Shown piece after piece: positions 52,744 to 60,391 of a stretch of DNA of 60,391 nucleotides (position 1 is the stretch's first letter; each line of letters opens with the position of its first letter). Below the pieces are notes generated by a model. The model ran no database searches, was not told the origin of the DNA, and saw only the letters and a program-made list of their open reading frames with translations. Origin of the DNA: an uncultured Bacteroidota bacterium (lineage in GTDB: Bacteria > Bacteroidota > Bacteroidia > Bacteroidales > 4484-276). The stretch spans positions 1 to 60,391 of the forward strand of contig CAJATL010000025.1 in NCBI GenBank assembly GCA_903944895.1. Direction: 5' to 3'. A program made the position numbers and the translations under genes.

Positions 52744-55557
52744 CTACTCAAAAAATTTGGAGATAATCCTGTATAATTCATCTGATTTGATGGGTTTCGA
52801 AATATAATCATCGCAACCCGAATTAATGCTTATTTCGCGGTCGCCACTCAAAGCAAAGGCTGTTTGTGCAACCACCGGAAGGTTGGGATTAATCTCCTTT
52901 ATTGCTGCCGTCGCATCATAACCGTTCATTACGGGCATGCGTACATCCATCAGAACGAGGTCAAAGTCTTTGCCGCTTCGCACAAATTCAACAGCTTCTT
53001 TTCCATTGTAAGCCCGCATCACTTTAACCTTACTTTTACGAAGCATGACATCGAGGAGCTGGAAATTCGAATCTTCGTCTTCGGCAATCAAAATCGAATG
53101 GTCGGCCCAGTTTGGACTTCTCCGCGTCATTCCGGCAGGTTCTTCGTATTTTTCGTCGGATCTGACCTCATTAAACGGGATCGTAAAATAAAAAGTAGAT
53201 CCCTGCCCTATTTCCGAATCAACCGTAATATCGCCACCCATCAGTCGGGCAATATTTTTGGAGATGGCCAGCCCAAGCCCGGCACCTCCGGTAACACGGG
53301 TATGATTTTCTTCGATCTGCCGGAACCTGTCGAAAATAATTTCGCTTTTTTCTTTGGGAATCCCAACGCCGCTGTCTTTCACATAAAAGCAAATATTTTG
53401 CTTGTTGTTGATGGTGATAAGCTTGTAGCCCAGTTCGATAAATCCCTGAAAAGTGTATTTGAGGGCGTTGGTCATCAGGTTATAAATTACCTGGTTGATG
53501 CGGTGGGGATCGGAAATAAATTGCAGGTTCTGATCGGGAACATTTTGTGAAGTCCTGAGTTCGATGTTGTGCTTATTGTGCTTTGCGATTATTTCTCTGA
53601 AAACATAGTAGTTATCAAAAAGTATCTTGTTGGCCGAGCAACGAAGCGTCGAAATATTTAATTGCCCTGATTCGATCTTTGCAATATCAATAATATCGTC
53701 GATAATGGATAATAACTTACGGCCGTTTTCGCCGATAAGCTTGGTAAACCTGGAATGCTCCTGAGCCGTATAATTTTCTTCGTGGAGCATTTCGGCAAAG
53801 CCGATGATGGCATTCATCGGTGTTCGGATTTCGTGCGACATATTGGCCAGAAAGGCGGTTTTTAACTTGTCGGATTCTTCGGCTTTTATTTTGGCAGCAA
53901 CCAAATCCTTCTCCATTTTAATCCTGCCTGTAATGTCTTCTTTACTATAAATCAGATGTGTGATTGTTCCGTCGTCATTTTTAATTGGCGAAATGGAGGC
54001 AAGTTCCCAGTAGGTTTCACCGCTTTTTTTGAAATTAAAATATTCTCCGTGCCAATCGCTGCCATCAAGGATTTTGTCCCAGATTCGTTCACAAAAAAGA
54101 GGATCTGTTATTTTTGGGTCAAGAATATGTGGGATTATTCCCAATACTTCTGAAGATTCGAACCCCGATAATTCGGTGAATTTCCTGTTGACATATTCGA
54201 TTGTTCCGGCCTTGTTGGTGATGATTATCGGATTTGGATTTTGCTCGACCGACTGCAGCAACTTTCGTATCTCATCTTCCGATTGCTTTTTGATGATGGT
54301 GGCCGCAACCTGAGCCGAGACAAATTCCAGCAGATCGCGGTCGTATTCGCTGATTGCATCTTCACTATCGAAATCCTGTAAAATGATGATACCTGAAACT
54401 TTATCAACAACCCTCAGCGGCACTCCCAGCCAGGATTTTGCCGGAGATGTAAAGCCTTCAATTTTGCCTTTTTGCTGCATTTCTTCAATCTGGCTTCCTG
54501 TGAGCAGGAGGGATTTGTTTTTCCTGATTACCAGCGCAGACAAAGTTTTATCCAACCGTATATTTTCAAACTGGTTATGATCGTCACTTAATTCCGGAAG
54601 CGAAAGTTCGTCTTTATGTTCATCATACAAGGCTAACATAAAATTTTTCGCATTAACCACTTTACCAAGTTCATCCCGGATAAATTTCACAAGCCCGCTC
54701 ATATCTTTTGTTGCATTGAGCGCCACAGCAATGTTATGCATGATTTCGGCCCTGATTTCAGCCATTTTCCTTTCGGTGATATCGATAATGAAACCCTCGA
54801 GTAAGGATTCCGTTTCATGTTTCAGCCTGACAATACGGCCTTGTTCCCAAACCCACTTTATACCTCCCTGTCGGGTTTTGATGCGATACTCCAGTTTAAA
54901 CGGCTTGCTTTTCCCGACTGAATTCAAGATGGTCTCCGAAACGTATTCGCGATCTTCTGGAAAGATAATTTCGCTGAAACTGATTAGTTTGTTGTCGATG
55001 AGATCATCGGCCTGGTAACCGGTAAGCTGCTTTACATTTTTACTGATAAAGTGCATGGTCCAGTATTGATCATTTTTGCACTGGTAAGCAATGCCCGGCA
55101 GGTTTTCAATTAAAGTCGAAAACTGACGCTTGCTGTCTTTTAAATCCTCTTCATCAGGCTGCAAAAGCGATTGTACTTTTTCTTCTTCATCCGGAATTAA
55201 TGCGGAAATAATCCTGTTCCACTTTTCAGAACCAATACTTTCGGAAATCACCAGATCAGCCTCATGAAAAATTGAAATATCCTCCAACGGATTTTCCTGA
55301 ACAGATGAAGTCATTACCACCGAAGTGCCGCTTTGCCTGACGAAACGCACAGCAGCACTCATTTTTTGATGCTCATCAGCGGTGAGATTTCCCGGAACAA
55401 TGATAATAACCGGCGGTTTATTGGTCTCAATATTTTCGATAAACCCGGCATAATTATCATAAAAATGGAGTTCAAACCCAGGCAAAGCATCAGTAAGCTT
55501 TGCCCGAAAAGCTGCACCGGGCAACCCTCCGTGTAAAAATACCGGGACGTATTTCAT
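52744..55557 (-). CDS. Hybrid histidine kinase (PAS-GAF-PAS-HisKA-HATPase-receiver)
   Basis: Cytoplasmic-looking hybrid sensor kinase, with no transmembrane segment. Order: an N-terminal receiver-like fold (1-125) without an obvious phospho-Asp; PAS/PAC (about 145-270); GAF (about 275-420); second PAS/PAC (about 435-550); HisKA with H-box [18 protein letters not shown] and His575; HATPase_c with N box ([10 protein letters not shown]), G1 (KDSGVGIP) and G2 (GGAGLGLAI); and a C-terminal receiver with Asp871 in [13 protein letters not shown]. All catalytic boxes are intact. No DNA-binding response regulator is adjacent, so the output partner lies elsewhere. It is monocistronic, with a -7 box at 55582-55589. 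Confidence 0.94.
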   Translation of the reverse strand: MKYVPVFLHGGLPGAAFRAKLTDALPGFELHFYDNYAGFIENIETNKPPVIIIVPGNLTADEHQKMSAAVRFVRQSGTSVVMTSSVQENPLEDISIFHEADLVISESIGSEKWNRIISALIPDEEEKVQSLLQPDEEDLKDSKRQFSTLIENLPGIAYQCKNDQYWTMHFISKNVKQLTGYQADDLIDNKLISFSEIIFPEDREYVSETILNSVGKSKPFKLEYRIKTRQGGIKWVWEQGRIVRLKHETESLLEGFIIDITERKMAEIRAEIMHNIAVALNATKDMSGLVKFIRDELGKVVNAKNFMLALYDEHKDELSLPELSDDHNQFENIRLDKTLSALVIRKNKSLLLTGSQIEEMQQKGKIEGFTSPAKSWLGVPLRVVDKVSGIIILQDFDSEDAISEYDRDLLEFVSAQVAATIIKKQSEDEIRKLLQSVEQNPNPIIITNKAGTIEYVNRKFTELSGFESSEVLGIIPHILDPKITDPLFCERIWDKILDGSDWHGEYFNFKKSGETYWELASISPIKNDDGTITHLIYSKEDITGRIKMEKDLVAAKIKAEESDKLKTAFLANMSHEIRTPMNAIIGFAEMLHEENYTAQEHSRFTKLIGENGRKLLSIIDDIIDIAKIESGQLNISTLRCSANKILFDNYYVFREIIAKHNKHNIELRTSQNVPDQNLQFISDPHRINQVIYNLMTNALKYTFQGFIELGYKLITINNKQNICFYVKDSGVGIPKEKSEIIFDRFRQIEENHTRVTGGAGLGLAISKNIARLMGGDITVDSEIGQGSTFYFTIPFNEVRSDEKYEEPAGMTRRSPNWADHSILIAEDEDSNFQLLDVMLRKSKVKVMRAYNGKEAVEFVRSGKDFDLVLMDVRMPVMNGYDATAAIKEINPNLPVVAQTAFALSGDREISINSGCDDYISKPIKSDELYRIISKFFE

Positions 55558-55581
55558 TTTTTAATCTTTTTTGATGGATTT

Positions 55582-55589
55582 CAAAAATA
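55582..55589 (-). promoter_or_regulatory. -7 element for the hybrid kinase gene
   Basis: Reads TATTTTTG leftward, an exact TAnnTTTG match, 25 bases before the start codon. The remainder of the 55558-55866 spacer shows no gene or strong hairpin. Confidence 0.55.
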
Positions 55590-55866
55590 AAGAGATTTTG
55601 CATGCTAAACAGTTTATGTAACAAAATGTTTGAGTTAGGTTTTTAATAGTGCTCACAAATTTTGAAGCAGAATTTCCAGAGGTTCGAAAATGGGCTGCAT
55701 ACAGGCAGTTAAAAGCCTGTTTGCTGTCTTGAATTTTTCGTCTTTAGGGGATTTCAGGAGATTTCAAAACGCCATCGGGAAAAGCAACGGTTTAATCAAA
55801 CTTTACGATTAAAGTCTGAAAATCTCGTTTAAGCATCTTTAAAAACAGGTTGAGCCTTGAAGATTT

Positions 55867-56985
55867 CTAAAGCATTTTCTGGTAAATCCGGAATCGCTTC
55901 ATCACCACACCACCGGCTTTGGTAAGTTCGGCAAGCATTTTCGTGTTGGTTTCCAAAACCAGGTGGCTCTCGATTTGTGTGATTTTGCGTTTGCGGCACG
56001 ACTCAAATATTTTCATGCCCATCAACACATCAGCGCCACGGTTCCTGAATTCTTCATCAATGGCGCCTAACATCAGGTCCAGTTTACGGGTCTTTTTCGC
56101 CGATCGCAGAATGTGAAAAATGCCAAAAGGGAAAAGCCTTCCGCCCGATTTTTTTATCCCATCACTCATACAGGGAAGGGCAATTACAAACCCCACTAAC
56201 TTTTCGCCGAAAGTCAGCACTTTAACAAATTCAGGATCAACGATGGGCAAATATCTCTTGGCAAACTCATTAACCTCTTCATCGTCAAGCGGCACAAAGC
56301 CATAAATGTTGCGGTAAGCTTCATTTATTAATACGAAAATGGGTTTGATAAAGGGTTTGAATTGTTTCTGGCTGGTGAATTCATGAACGACGAGTCCACT
56401 TGATTTTTCAGCGCGCTCGAAAACACGACGGTAAATTGGCATGGTTTCATCGGGTATTTCGATAATATAGTCGAGTAAATCGACCAGCTTTGAATAGCCA
56501 TTTTCGGTAACAAGGTTAACCATGTATTCGAAGTTGCAGTTTGTTGCGATAATTGCCTGTTTGTCGAAACCTTCGATAACAAAACCTTGCGGATCTTTAT
56601 CCGAAAAACCCATCGGACCCACCATTTTTGTCATTCCTTTTTGCCGTGCCCAGTTTTCGACATGGCTTAAAAGCTGAAGCGCAACTTCTTTGTCGTTGTA
56701 ACACTCCATAAATTCAAAACGTGCATCGCAGGCATTTTGCTGCTCATTAAACCGGTGATTAACAAGGCCCATAATCCTTCCAACAGGTTTCCGATCCTTA
56801 AAAGCGAGCAATAAAATGGTATCGGAATAACTGAAAGTTTTGTTCTTTTTTGCATCAAAAAACTTCCAGTCATCAGCATAAACAGGTGGAATCCAGGCGT
56901 CGTGGTTCTTATGAATAATTCCAGGTAAATGAATGAAGGTTTTCAGCTCGCCTTTTGATTTAACTTCGCGTATTTCGATACTCAT
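55867..56985 (-). CDS. GNAT-like N-acyltransferase-fold protein
   Basis: 372-residue protein whose C-terminal half has a GNAT-type pattern (LVGFVIALPCMSDGIKKSGG, then DLMLGAIDEEFRNRGADVLM, where RNRGADVL resembles the acetyl-CoA-binding R/Q-x-x-G-x-G/A loop). The N-terminal half (VGPMGFSDKDPQGFVIEGF) is characteristic of a Bacteroidota group of about 370-390 residues annotated as GNAT or hypothetical. Donor and acceptor are unknown. Single gene, 83 bases from the pirin gene start side, with no shared operon evidence. Confidence 0.75.
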   Translation of the reverse strand: MSIEIREVKSKGELKTFIHLPGIIHKNHDAWIPPVYADDWKFFDAKKNKTFSYSDTILLLAFKDRKPVGRIMGLVNHRFNEQQNACDARFEFMECYNDKEVALQLLSHVENWARQKGMTKMVGPMGFSDKDPQGFVIEGFDKQAIIATNCNFEYMVNLVTENGYSKLVDLLDYIIEIPDETMPIYRRVFERAEKSSGLVVHEFTSQKQFKPFIKPIFVLINEAYRNIYGFVPLDDEEVNEFAKRYLPIVDPEFVKVLTFGEKLVGFVIALPCMSDGIKKSGGRLFPFGIFHILRSAKKTRKLDLMLGAIDEEFRNRGADVLMGMKIFESCRKRKITQIESHLVLETNTKMLAELTKAGGVVMKRFRIYQKML

Positions 56986-57068
56986 AGCATTTTAACTTTG
57001 AAAAAAGATGTGCAAGATACAAAGAAATTGCTGCCACACGCATTTACAGCTTTTCAAAAGTTAAAAAA

Positions 57069-57821
57069 CTATCTTTTGTAAAGGTCCTGATAGGGCGTGT
57101 AGCCAATCTTTTGGGGCGATTGAATGAGAAAAATCCGACAAGGGGTTTCGGCCTCAAAAACAAGATTTGTAATGCCGCTGATGATGGCAAAATCATCTTT
57201 ACCGAGCAAATGTTCGCCAATTTTCAGGTAACCGCTTATCAGGTAAACCGAGACTATCTTCTCATCATACAGGTTGAAATGATGATTTCCTTCTCTGCAG
57301 TTAATTTCGAAAATTGAAATGCCGGGAGTTTCCATTTTGATGGGAGAGCCTTCACCTTTTATGGTCGTGACTGACATCCCGTTTTTTGTGGCAACAGGCA
57401 GTTCATGGCTTTTATAGTCGTTGTAGGATGGCTCCATCGACAATGTTCTGGTAAGGTCAGGATCAAACCAGATTTGAAAAATCCTGCTCCCGGGATTAAC
57501 CTGCTCGGCATGCGTGATTCCTGAACCAGCCCTGATAATTTGTACATCGCCTTTTTTCAGTGGAAACCAGCTTTTGTTTTTGTTGTCGTAATGCACAATA
57601 TCGCCTTCCAGAACCACCGACATAATCTCAAAACCCTGGTGAGGATGCTCGCCAATTAAGCTACCTTCATCACTCCAGGCATGTGCCCAGTAAAAAAGAT
57701 TTGAATAGGGCGCTTGTTTGCCACGATCCTGAGGAAATCCGATGGGCTTGTTCTCTAAAATGGCGCCTCCGTTAAACTGCCCTTTGACCTGATCAGCCTG
57801 ATGATGTATTTTGATATTCAT
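57069..57821 (-). CDS. Pirin family bicupin
   Basis: Pirin-like protein (250 residues), two cupin domains. The metal-binding motif is in the N-terminal cupin: GEHPHQGFEIMSVVLEG supplies two His and one Glu, and GSGITHAEQ a third His. The C-terminal cupin (about 150-245) is degenerate, with FNLYDEKIVSVYLISG. Bacterial pirins can have quercetinase activity or regulate enzymes; the role here is unknown. The ATG at 57821 gives MNIKIHHQADQV. Confidence 0.92.
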   Translation of the reverse strand: MNIKIHHQADQVKGQFNGGAILENKPIGFPQDRGKQAPYSNLFYWAHAWSDEGSLIGEHPHQGFEIMSVVLEGDIVHYDNKNKSWFPLKKGDVQIIRAGSGITHAEQVNPGSRIFQIWFDPDLTRTLSMEPSYNDYKSHELPVATKNGMSVTTIKGEGSPIKMETPGISIFEINCREGNHHFNLYDEKIVSVYLISGYLKIGEHLLGKDDFAIISGITNLVFEAETPCRIFLIQSPQKIGYTPYQDLYKR

Positions 57822-57993
57822 TTTACGTCAATTTTTAATTTTTAACTAAACAATGCTGATGAAGAATAGTTTTTGGCGGCATACAAATCGACCCGTTCAA
57901 TACCAAAAAACAGGAAACCACCCTCAAAACCAGCACTTTTTTGTCCTGACAGATTTCTGCAAACCGTCCAAAATCAAATATTCACAAAGTTTC

Positions 57994-58023
57994 TTTATTA
58001 TTAATCAGTTTTTTATATTTTTG
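57994..58023 (+). promoter_or_regulatory. Promoter of the EF-G paralogue gene
   Basis: TTTA (57994-57997), 18-base spacer, TATTTTTG (58016-58023, exact TAnnTTTG). The start codon is 58 bases after the -7 box. Confidence 0.6.
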
Positions 58024-58081
58024 CAACCCTCAAAATGCATAGTCTGTAAAATTTAAAAATTAATAATTACGATCAGAAAAA

Positions 58082-60214
58082 ATGAAGGTATATCAAACTG
58101 ACGAAATTCGCAACATTGCCCTCGTAGGAGGTGCAAAATCCGGAAAAACAACACTTGCCGAGTGCATGCTGCTTGAAGGTGGTGTGATTAACAGAAGAGG
58201 TTCTGTTGATGATAAAAATACAGTATCCGATTACAGGGACATCGAGCATGAGCGCCAAAACTCAGTTTCATCAACTGTGCTTTACGCCGAATTTGGCGGA
58301 AAGAAAATTAATATTATCGACACCCCCGGTTTCGATGATTTTGTTGGTGAAGTTGTTTCCGCACTTAAAGTTGCCGACACCGGCGTTATGGTTATCAACG
58401 CCCAGAATGGCGTTGAAGTTGGCGCCGAAATCAGTTGGAGATACACCTCACGCAATAATACCCCGGTAATTTTTGCCATTAACCACCTCGAACACGAAAA
58501 ATCGAATTTCGAAGAAACCATCCGCCAGTTAAAAGCTCAGTTTGGAAATCACGTTACCATCTGCCAATACCCGGTAAATGCTGGTCTTGGTTTTGATTCG
58601 GTGATTGACCTGATCAAAATGAAGATGTACAAATATTCCGATAACGGCGCCGTACAGGAGCTGGATATTCCTGCATCCGAAAAAGCAAAAGCCGAAGAAC
58701 TTCAGGGAATACTCATCGAAGCCGCTGCCGAAAATGACGAATCACTGATGGAAGTATTTTTTGAAAACGGAACCCTTACCGAAGATGAAATGGCCAAAGG
58801 CATAAAAGCCGGCTTAATTCACCGCGGAATGTTTCCTGTTTTTTGTATCAATGCAAAACACAACATGGGCATTAAACGGCTGATGGACTTTATCACAACT
58901 TCTGCACCTGCACCAACCGAAATGCCTCCGGTAAAAACCACCGAAGGCAAACTTTTAAAGTGCAACCCAGCCGACCCGACTTCTATATTGGTGTTTAAAA
59001 CAACCATTGAGTCACACCTTGGCGAAGTGTCCTTTTTCAAGGTTTATAGCGGCGAAGTGAACGAAAGCAGCGACATGGTCAACGGAAACAATGGCACCAA
59101 GGAAAGATTGTCGCAGTTGTTTGTGATGGCTGGTAAAAACCGTGAAAAGATCACCAAATTCGTTGCCGGCGATATTGGCGCAACAATTAAGCTTAAAAAT
59201 ACTGCGACCAACGAAACACTCAATACACCCAAGATTGCTGATGATATTATCGAGCCAATTGTTTTTCCTGACACCAAAATTACCCTTGCTGTAAAAGCCA
59301 AGAATCAGGGTGACGAAGAAAAACTTAACGCTTTTCTCCATGAAATGCATAAAGTCGACAAAACATTTACCATCAGCTATTCACGTGAACTACGCCAGCT
59401 TATTGCCGGTGGTATGGGCGAATTGCACCTCAATCTGATAAAATGGATTGTCGAAAACATCGAGAAAATCCCGATCGAATACATAGTAACCAGAATTCCT
59501 TACCGCGAAACCATCACCAAAAAAGCCAAGTCGATGTACCGCCACAAAAAACAATCAGGTGGTTCGGGTCAGTTTGGTGAAGTTCACATGATGATTGAGC
59601 CTTACACCGAAGGAATGACCTTTACAAACGAATTCCCGATCAGGGGAACCGATGAAGTTCAACTCGACTGGGGTGGAAAACTCATCATGAAAAACTGTGT
59701 TGTTGGTGGAGCTATTGATGCACGTTTCTTACCTGCAATTATGAAAGGTTTGATGGAGAAAATGGAAGATGGCCCATTGACAGGTTCATACGCCCGCGAT
59801 ATTGTGGTTTATATCTACGACGGTAAAATGCACCCTGTTGACTCGAACGAAATTTCGTTTAAACTTGCCTCACGCCATGCTTTCCGCGAAGCCTTTAAAA
59901 ATGCTGGTCCTAAAATTCTCGAACCTATTTACGATGTGGAAGTTATTGTACCTGAAGAAAAAATGGGCGATGTAATGACCGACCTCCAGGGACGCCGCGC
60001 CGTGATTATGGGAATGGACAGCGAAGGAAACTACCAGAAAATCAAAGCCAGAGTTCCATTGGCCGAAATGAACCGTTATTCGACAGCTTTAAGTTCGATA
60101 ACCAGTGGCCGCGCTATTTATTCGCTCAAATTTGCCGAATATGCCCAGGTGCCCGGTGAAGTTCAGACTGCACTGCTCAAAGCTTACGAAGAAGAACAAG
60201 CCGAAGACGAATAG
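58082..60214 (+). CDS. EF-G paralogue (EF-G2-like) with altered G domain
   Basis: Translation elongation factor G paralogue of 710 residues with all five EF-G domains recognisable: G domain (about 8-270), domain II (about 295-380), III (about 395-475), IV (about 480-605, with SGGSGQFGEVHMMIEP) and V (about 610-700, ending LKFAEYAQVPGEV). The P loop is GGAKSGKT (16-23). Switch II reads DTPGFDDF, so Phe84 replaces the catalytic His of canonical EF-G (DTPGHVDF). The G4 motif is NHLE (134-137) instead of NKxD, and the R-G-I-T-I of switch I is R-Q-N-S-V. Bacteroidota are known to carry an EF-G2 paralogue lacking GTPase activity that supports translation during starvation; this is a good candidate. 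The usual fusA neighbours (rpsL, rpsG, tuf) are absent. Confidence 0.88.
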   Translation: MKVYQTDEIRNIALVGGAKSGKTTLAECMLLEGGVINRRGSVDDKNTVSDYRDIEHERQNSVSSTVLYAEFGGKKINIIDTPGFDDFVGEVVSALKVADTGVMVINAQNGVEVGAEISWRYTSRNNTPVIFAINHLEHEKSNFEETIRQLKAQFGNHVTICQYPVNAGLGFDSVIDLIKMKMYKYSDNGAVQELDIPASEKAKAEELQGILIEAAAENDESLMEVFFENGTLTEDEMAKGIKAGLIHRGMFPVFCINAKHNMGIKRLMDFITTSAPAPTEMPPVKTTEGKLLKCNPADPTSILVFKTTIESHLGEVSFFKVYSGEVNESSDMVNGNNGTKERLSQLFVMAGKNREKITKFVAGDIGATIKLKNTATNETLNTPKIADDIIEPIVFPDTKITLAVKAKNQGDEEKLNAFLHEMHKVDKTFTISYSRELRQLIAGGMGELHLNLIKWIVENIEKIPIEYIVTRIPYRETITKKAKSMYRHKKQSGGSGQFGEVHMMIEPYTEGMTFTNEFPIRGTDEVQLDWGGKLIMKNCVVGGAIDARFLPAIMKGLMEKMEDGPLTGSYARDIVVYIYDGKMHPVDSNEISFKLASRHAFREAFKNAGPKILEPIYDVEVIVPEEKMGDVMTDLQGRRAVIMGMDSEGNYQKIKARVPLAEMNRYSTALSSITSGRAIYSLKFAEYAQVPGEVQTALLKAYEEEQAEDE

Positions 60215-60235
60215 TTTTCAAACTCAAAATATGAA

Positions 60236-60266
60236 AAGCCGGCCCGTTTGTGGCCGGCTTTTTTTT
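60236..60266 (+). terminator. Terminator after the EF-G paralogue
   Basis: Perfect 9-bp arms AAGCCGGCC (60236-60244) and GGCCGGCTT (60252-60260), seven-base loop, T run to 60266. Confidence 0.93.
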
Positions 60267-60301
60267 GTTTTAAAATCATTGGGGTCTGGTTAAACTTGTT
60301 A

Positions 60302-60342
60302 GATTTCTCTCCGCCAACCGGCGGATCGAAATGACAAGGTAT
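60302..60342. repeat. Intergenic palindrome with flanking motifs (second copy of the 4.2-kb palindrome)
   Basis: TCCGCC/GGCGGA arms at 60310-60315 and 60320-60325 repeat the 4223-4238 palindrome with one mismatch. The flanks GATTTCTC and TCGAAATGACA resemble a common Bacteroidota intergenic motif. Confidence 0.7.
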
Positions 60343-60368
60343 TTGGAGTATTCTGGGAGGGTGGGGGT

Positions 60369-60391
60369 TATTGGCGGCTTCGCCGCCAATA
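60369..60391. repeat. Perfect hairpin at the window edge
   Basis: TATTGGCGGC and GCCGCCAATA are exact complements around a TTC loop. The element touches the last base, so its flank is not visible. Confidence 0.85.

Overview
This window reads as a chromosomal segment of a Bacteroidota bacterium, most likely an environmental member of the order Bacteroidales. The evidence is: two proteins with C-terminal type IX secretion (T9SS) sorting domains; many TTTG / TAnnTTTG (-33/-7) promoter matches and almost no Shine-Dalgarno sequences; Bacteroidota-restricted families (DUF4270 lipoprotein, short glycogen-synthase-like protein, SPYSRYGVGDL-type outer-membrane protein); and typical Bacteroidota gene pairings. 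A B12-dependent ribonucleotide reductase and a lipoprotein GH3 glycosidase suggest a low-oxygen, polysaccharide-using lifestyle (inference). No rRNA, phage, complete insertion sequence or CRISPR array is visible.

Layout. 1-3.6 kb: 3' part of a giant surface protein with eight PKD-like repeats and a T9SS tail. 3.7-4.4 kb: repeat-rich spacer. 4.4-9.5 kb: GH3 glycosidase, queA, divergent pssA, tRNA-Phe. 9.6-17.4 kb: co-directional envelope run coaX, outer-membrane protein, TPR protein, lptC, CNNM-type transporter, then a separately promoted PpiD-like chaperone. 17.5-21.5 kb: leftward run of short glycogen-synthase-like protein, DUF4270 lipoprotein and glmS. 21.8-26.9 kb: MBL-fold hydrolase, divergent 1141-aa pseudo-protease/propeller/barrel protein, half-size TauE, YhbP-like protein. 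27.2-30 kb: nrdJ. 30.2-32.4 kb: small accessory island with a DUF433 protein, an orphan antitoxin-like protein, hicBA and an Rpn-type nuclease bracketed by 54-bp direct repeats. 32.7-35.6 kb: divergent GT9 glycosyltransferase and tatD-ansA. 35.7-38.2 kb: tRNA-Ser and an exbB-X-exbD-exbD motor operon. 38.2-41.7 kb: aspS and small envelope or unknown genes. 41.7-42.5 kb: intergenic repeat cluster. 42.5-47.2 kb: T9SS-tailed protein, PAP2-like membrane protein, rpoN, asnS. 47.3-49.2 kb: nested inverted-repeat element and an AAA_14/DUF4143 ATPase with an operator-like promoter. 49.2-57.8 kb: U32 protein, tandem paralogous secreted proteins, hybrid histidine kinase, GNAT-like protein, pirin. 58-60.2 kb: a divergent EF-G paralogue that lacks the catalytic histidine and the canonical NKxD motif.

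How it works together. Most of the window is housekeeping (tRNA charging and modification, CoA, phospholipid, amino sugar, deoxynucleotides) interleaved with envelope biogenesis (LptC, PpiD, ExbB/ExbD, GT9, outer-membrane proteins). The parts most worth a second look are the EF-G-like factor, the 22.6-26.0 kb three-part fusion, the direct-repeat-flanked Rpn gene in the toxin-antitoxin island, the truncated glycogen-synthase operon, the tandem secreted paralogues, and three intergenic elements built from nested direct and inverted repeats. All family calls come from reading motifs by eye; no database search was run.
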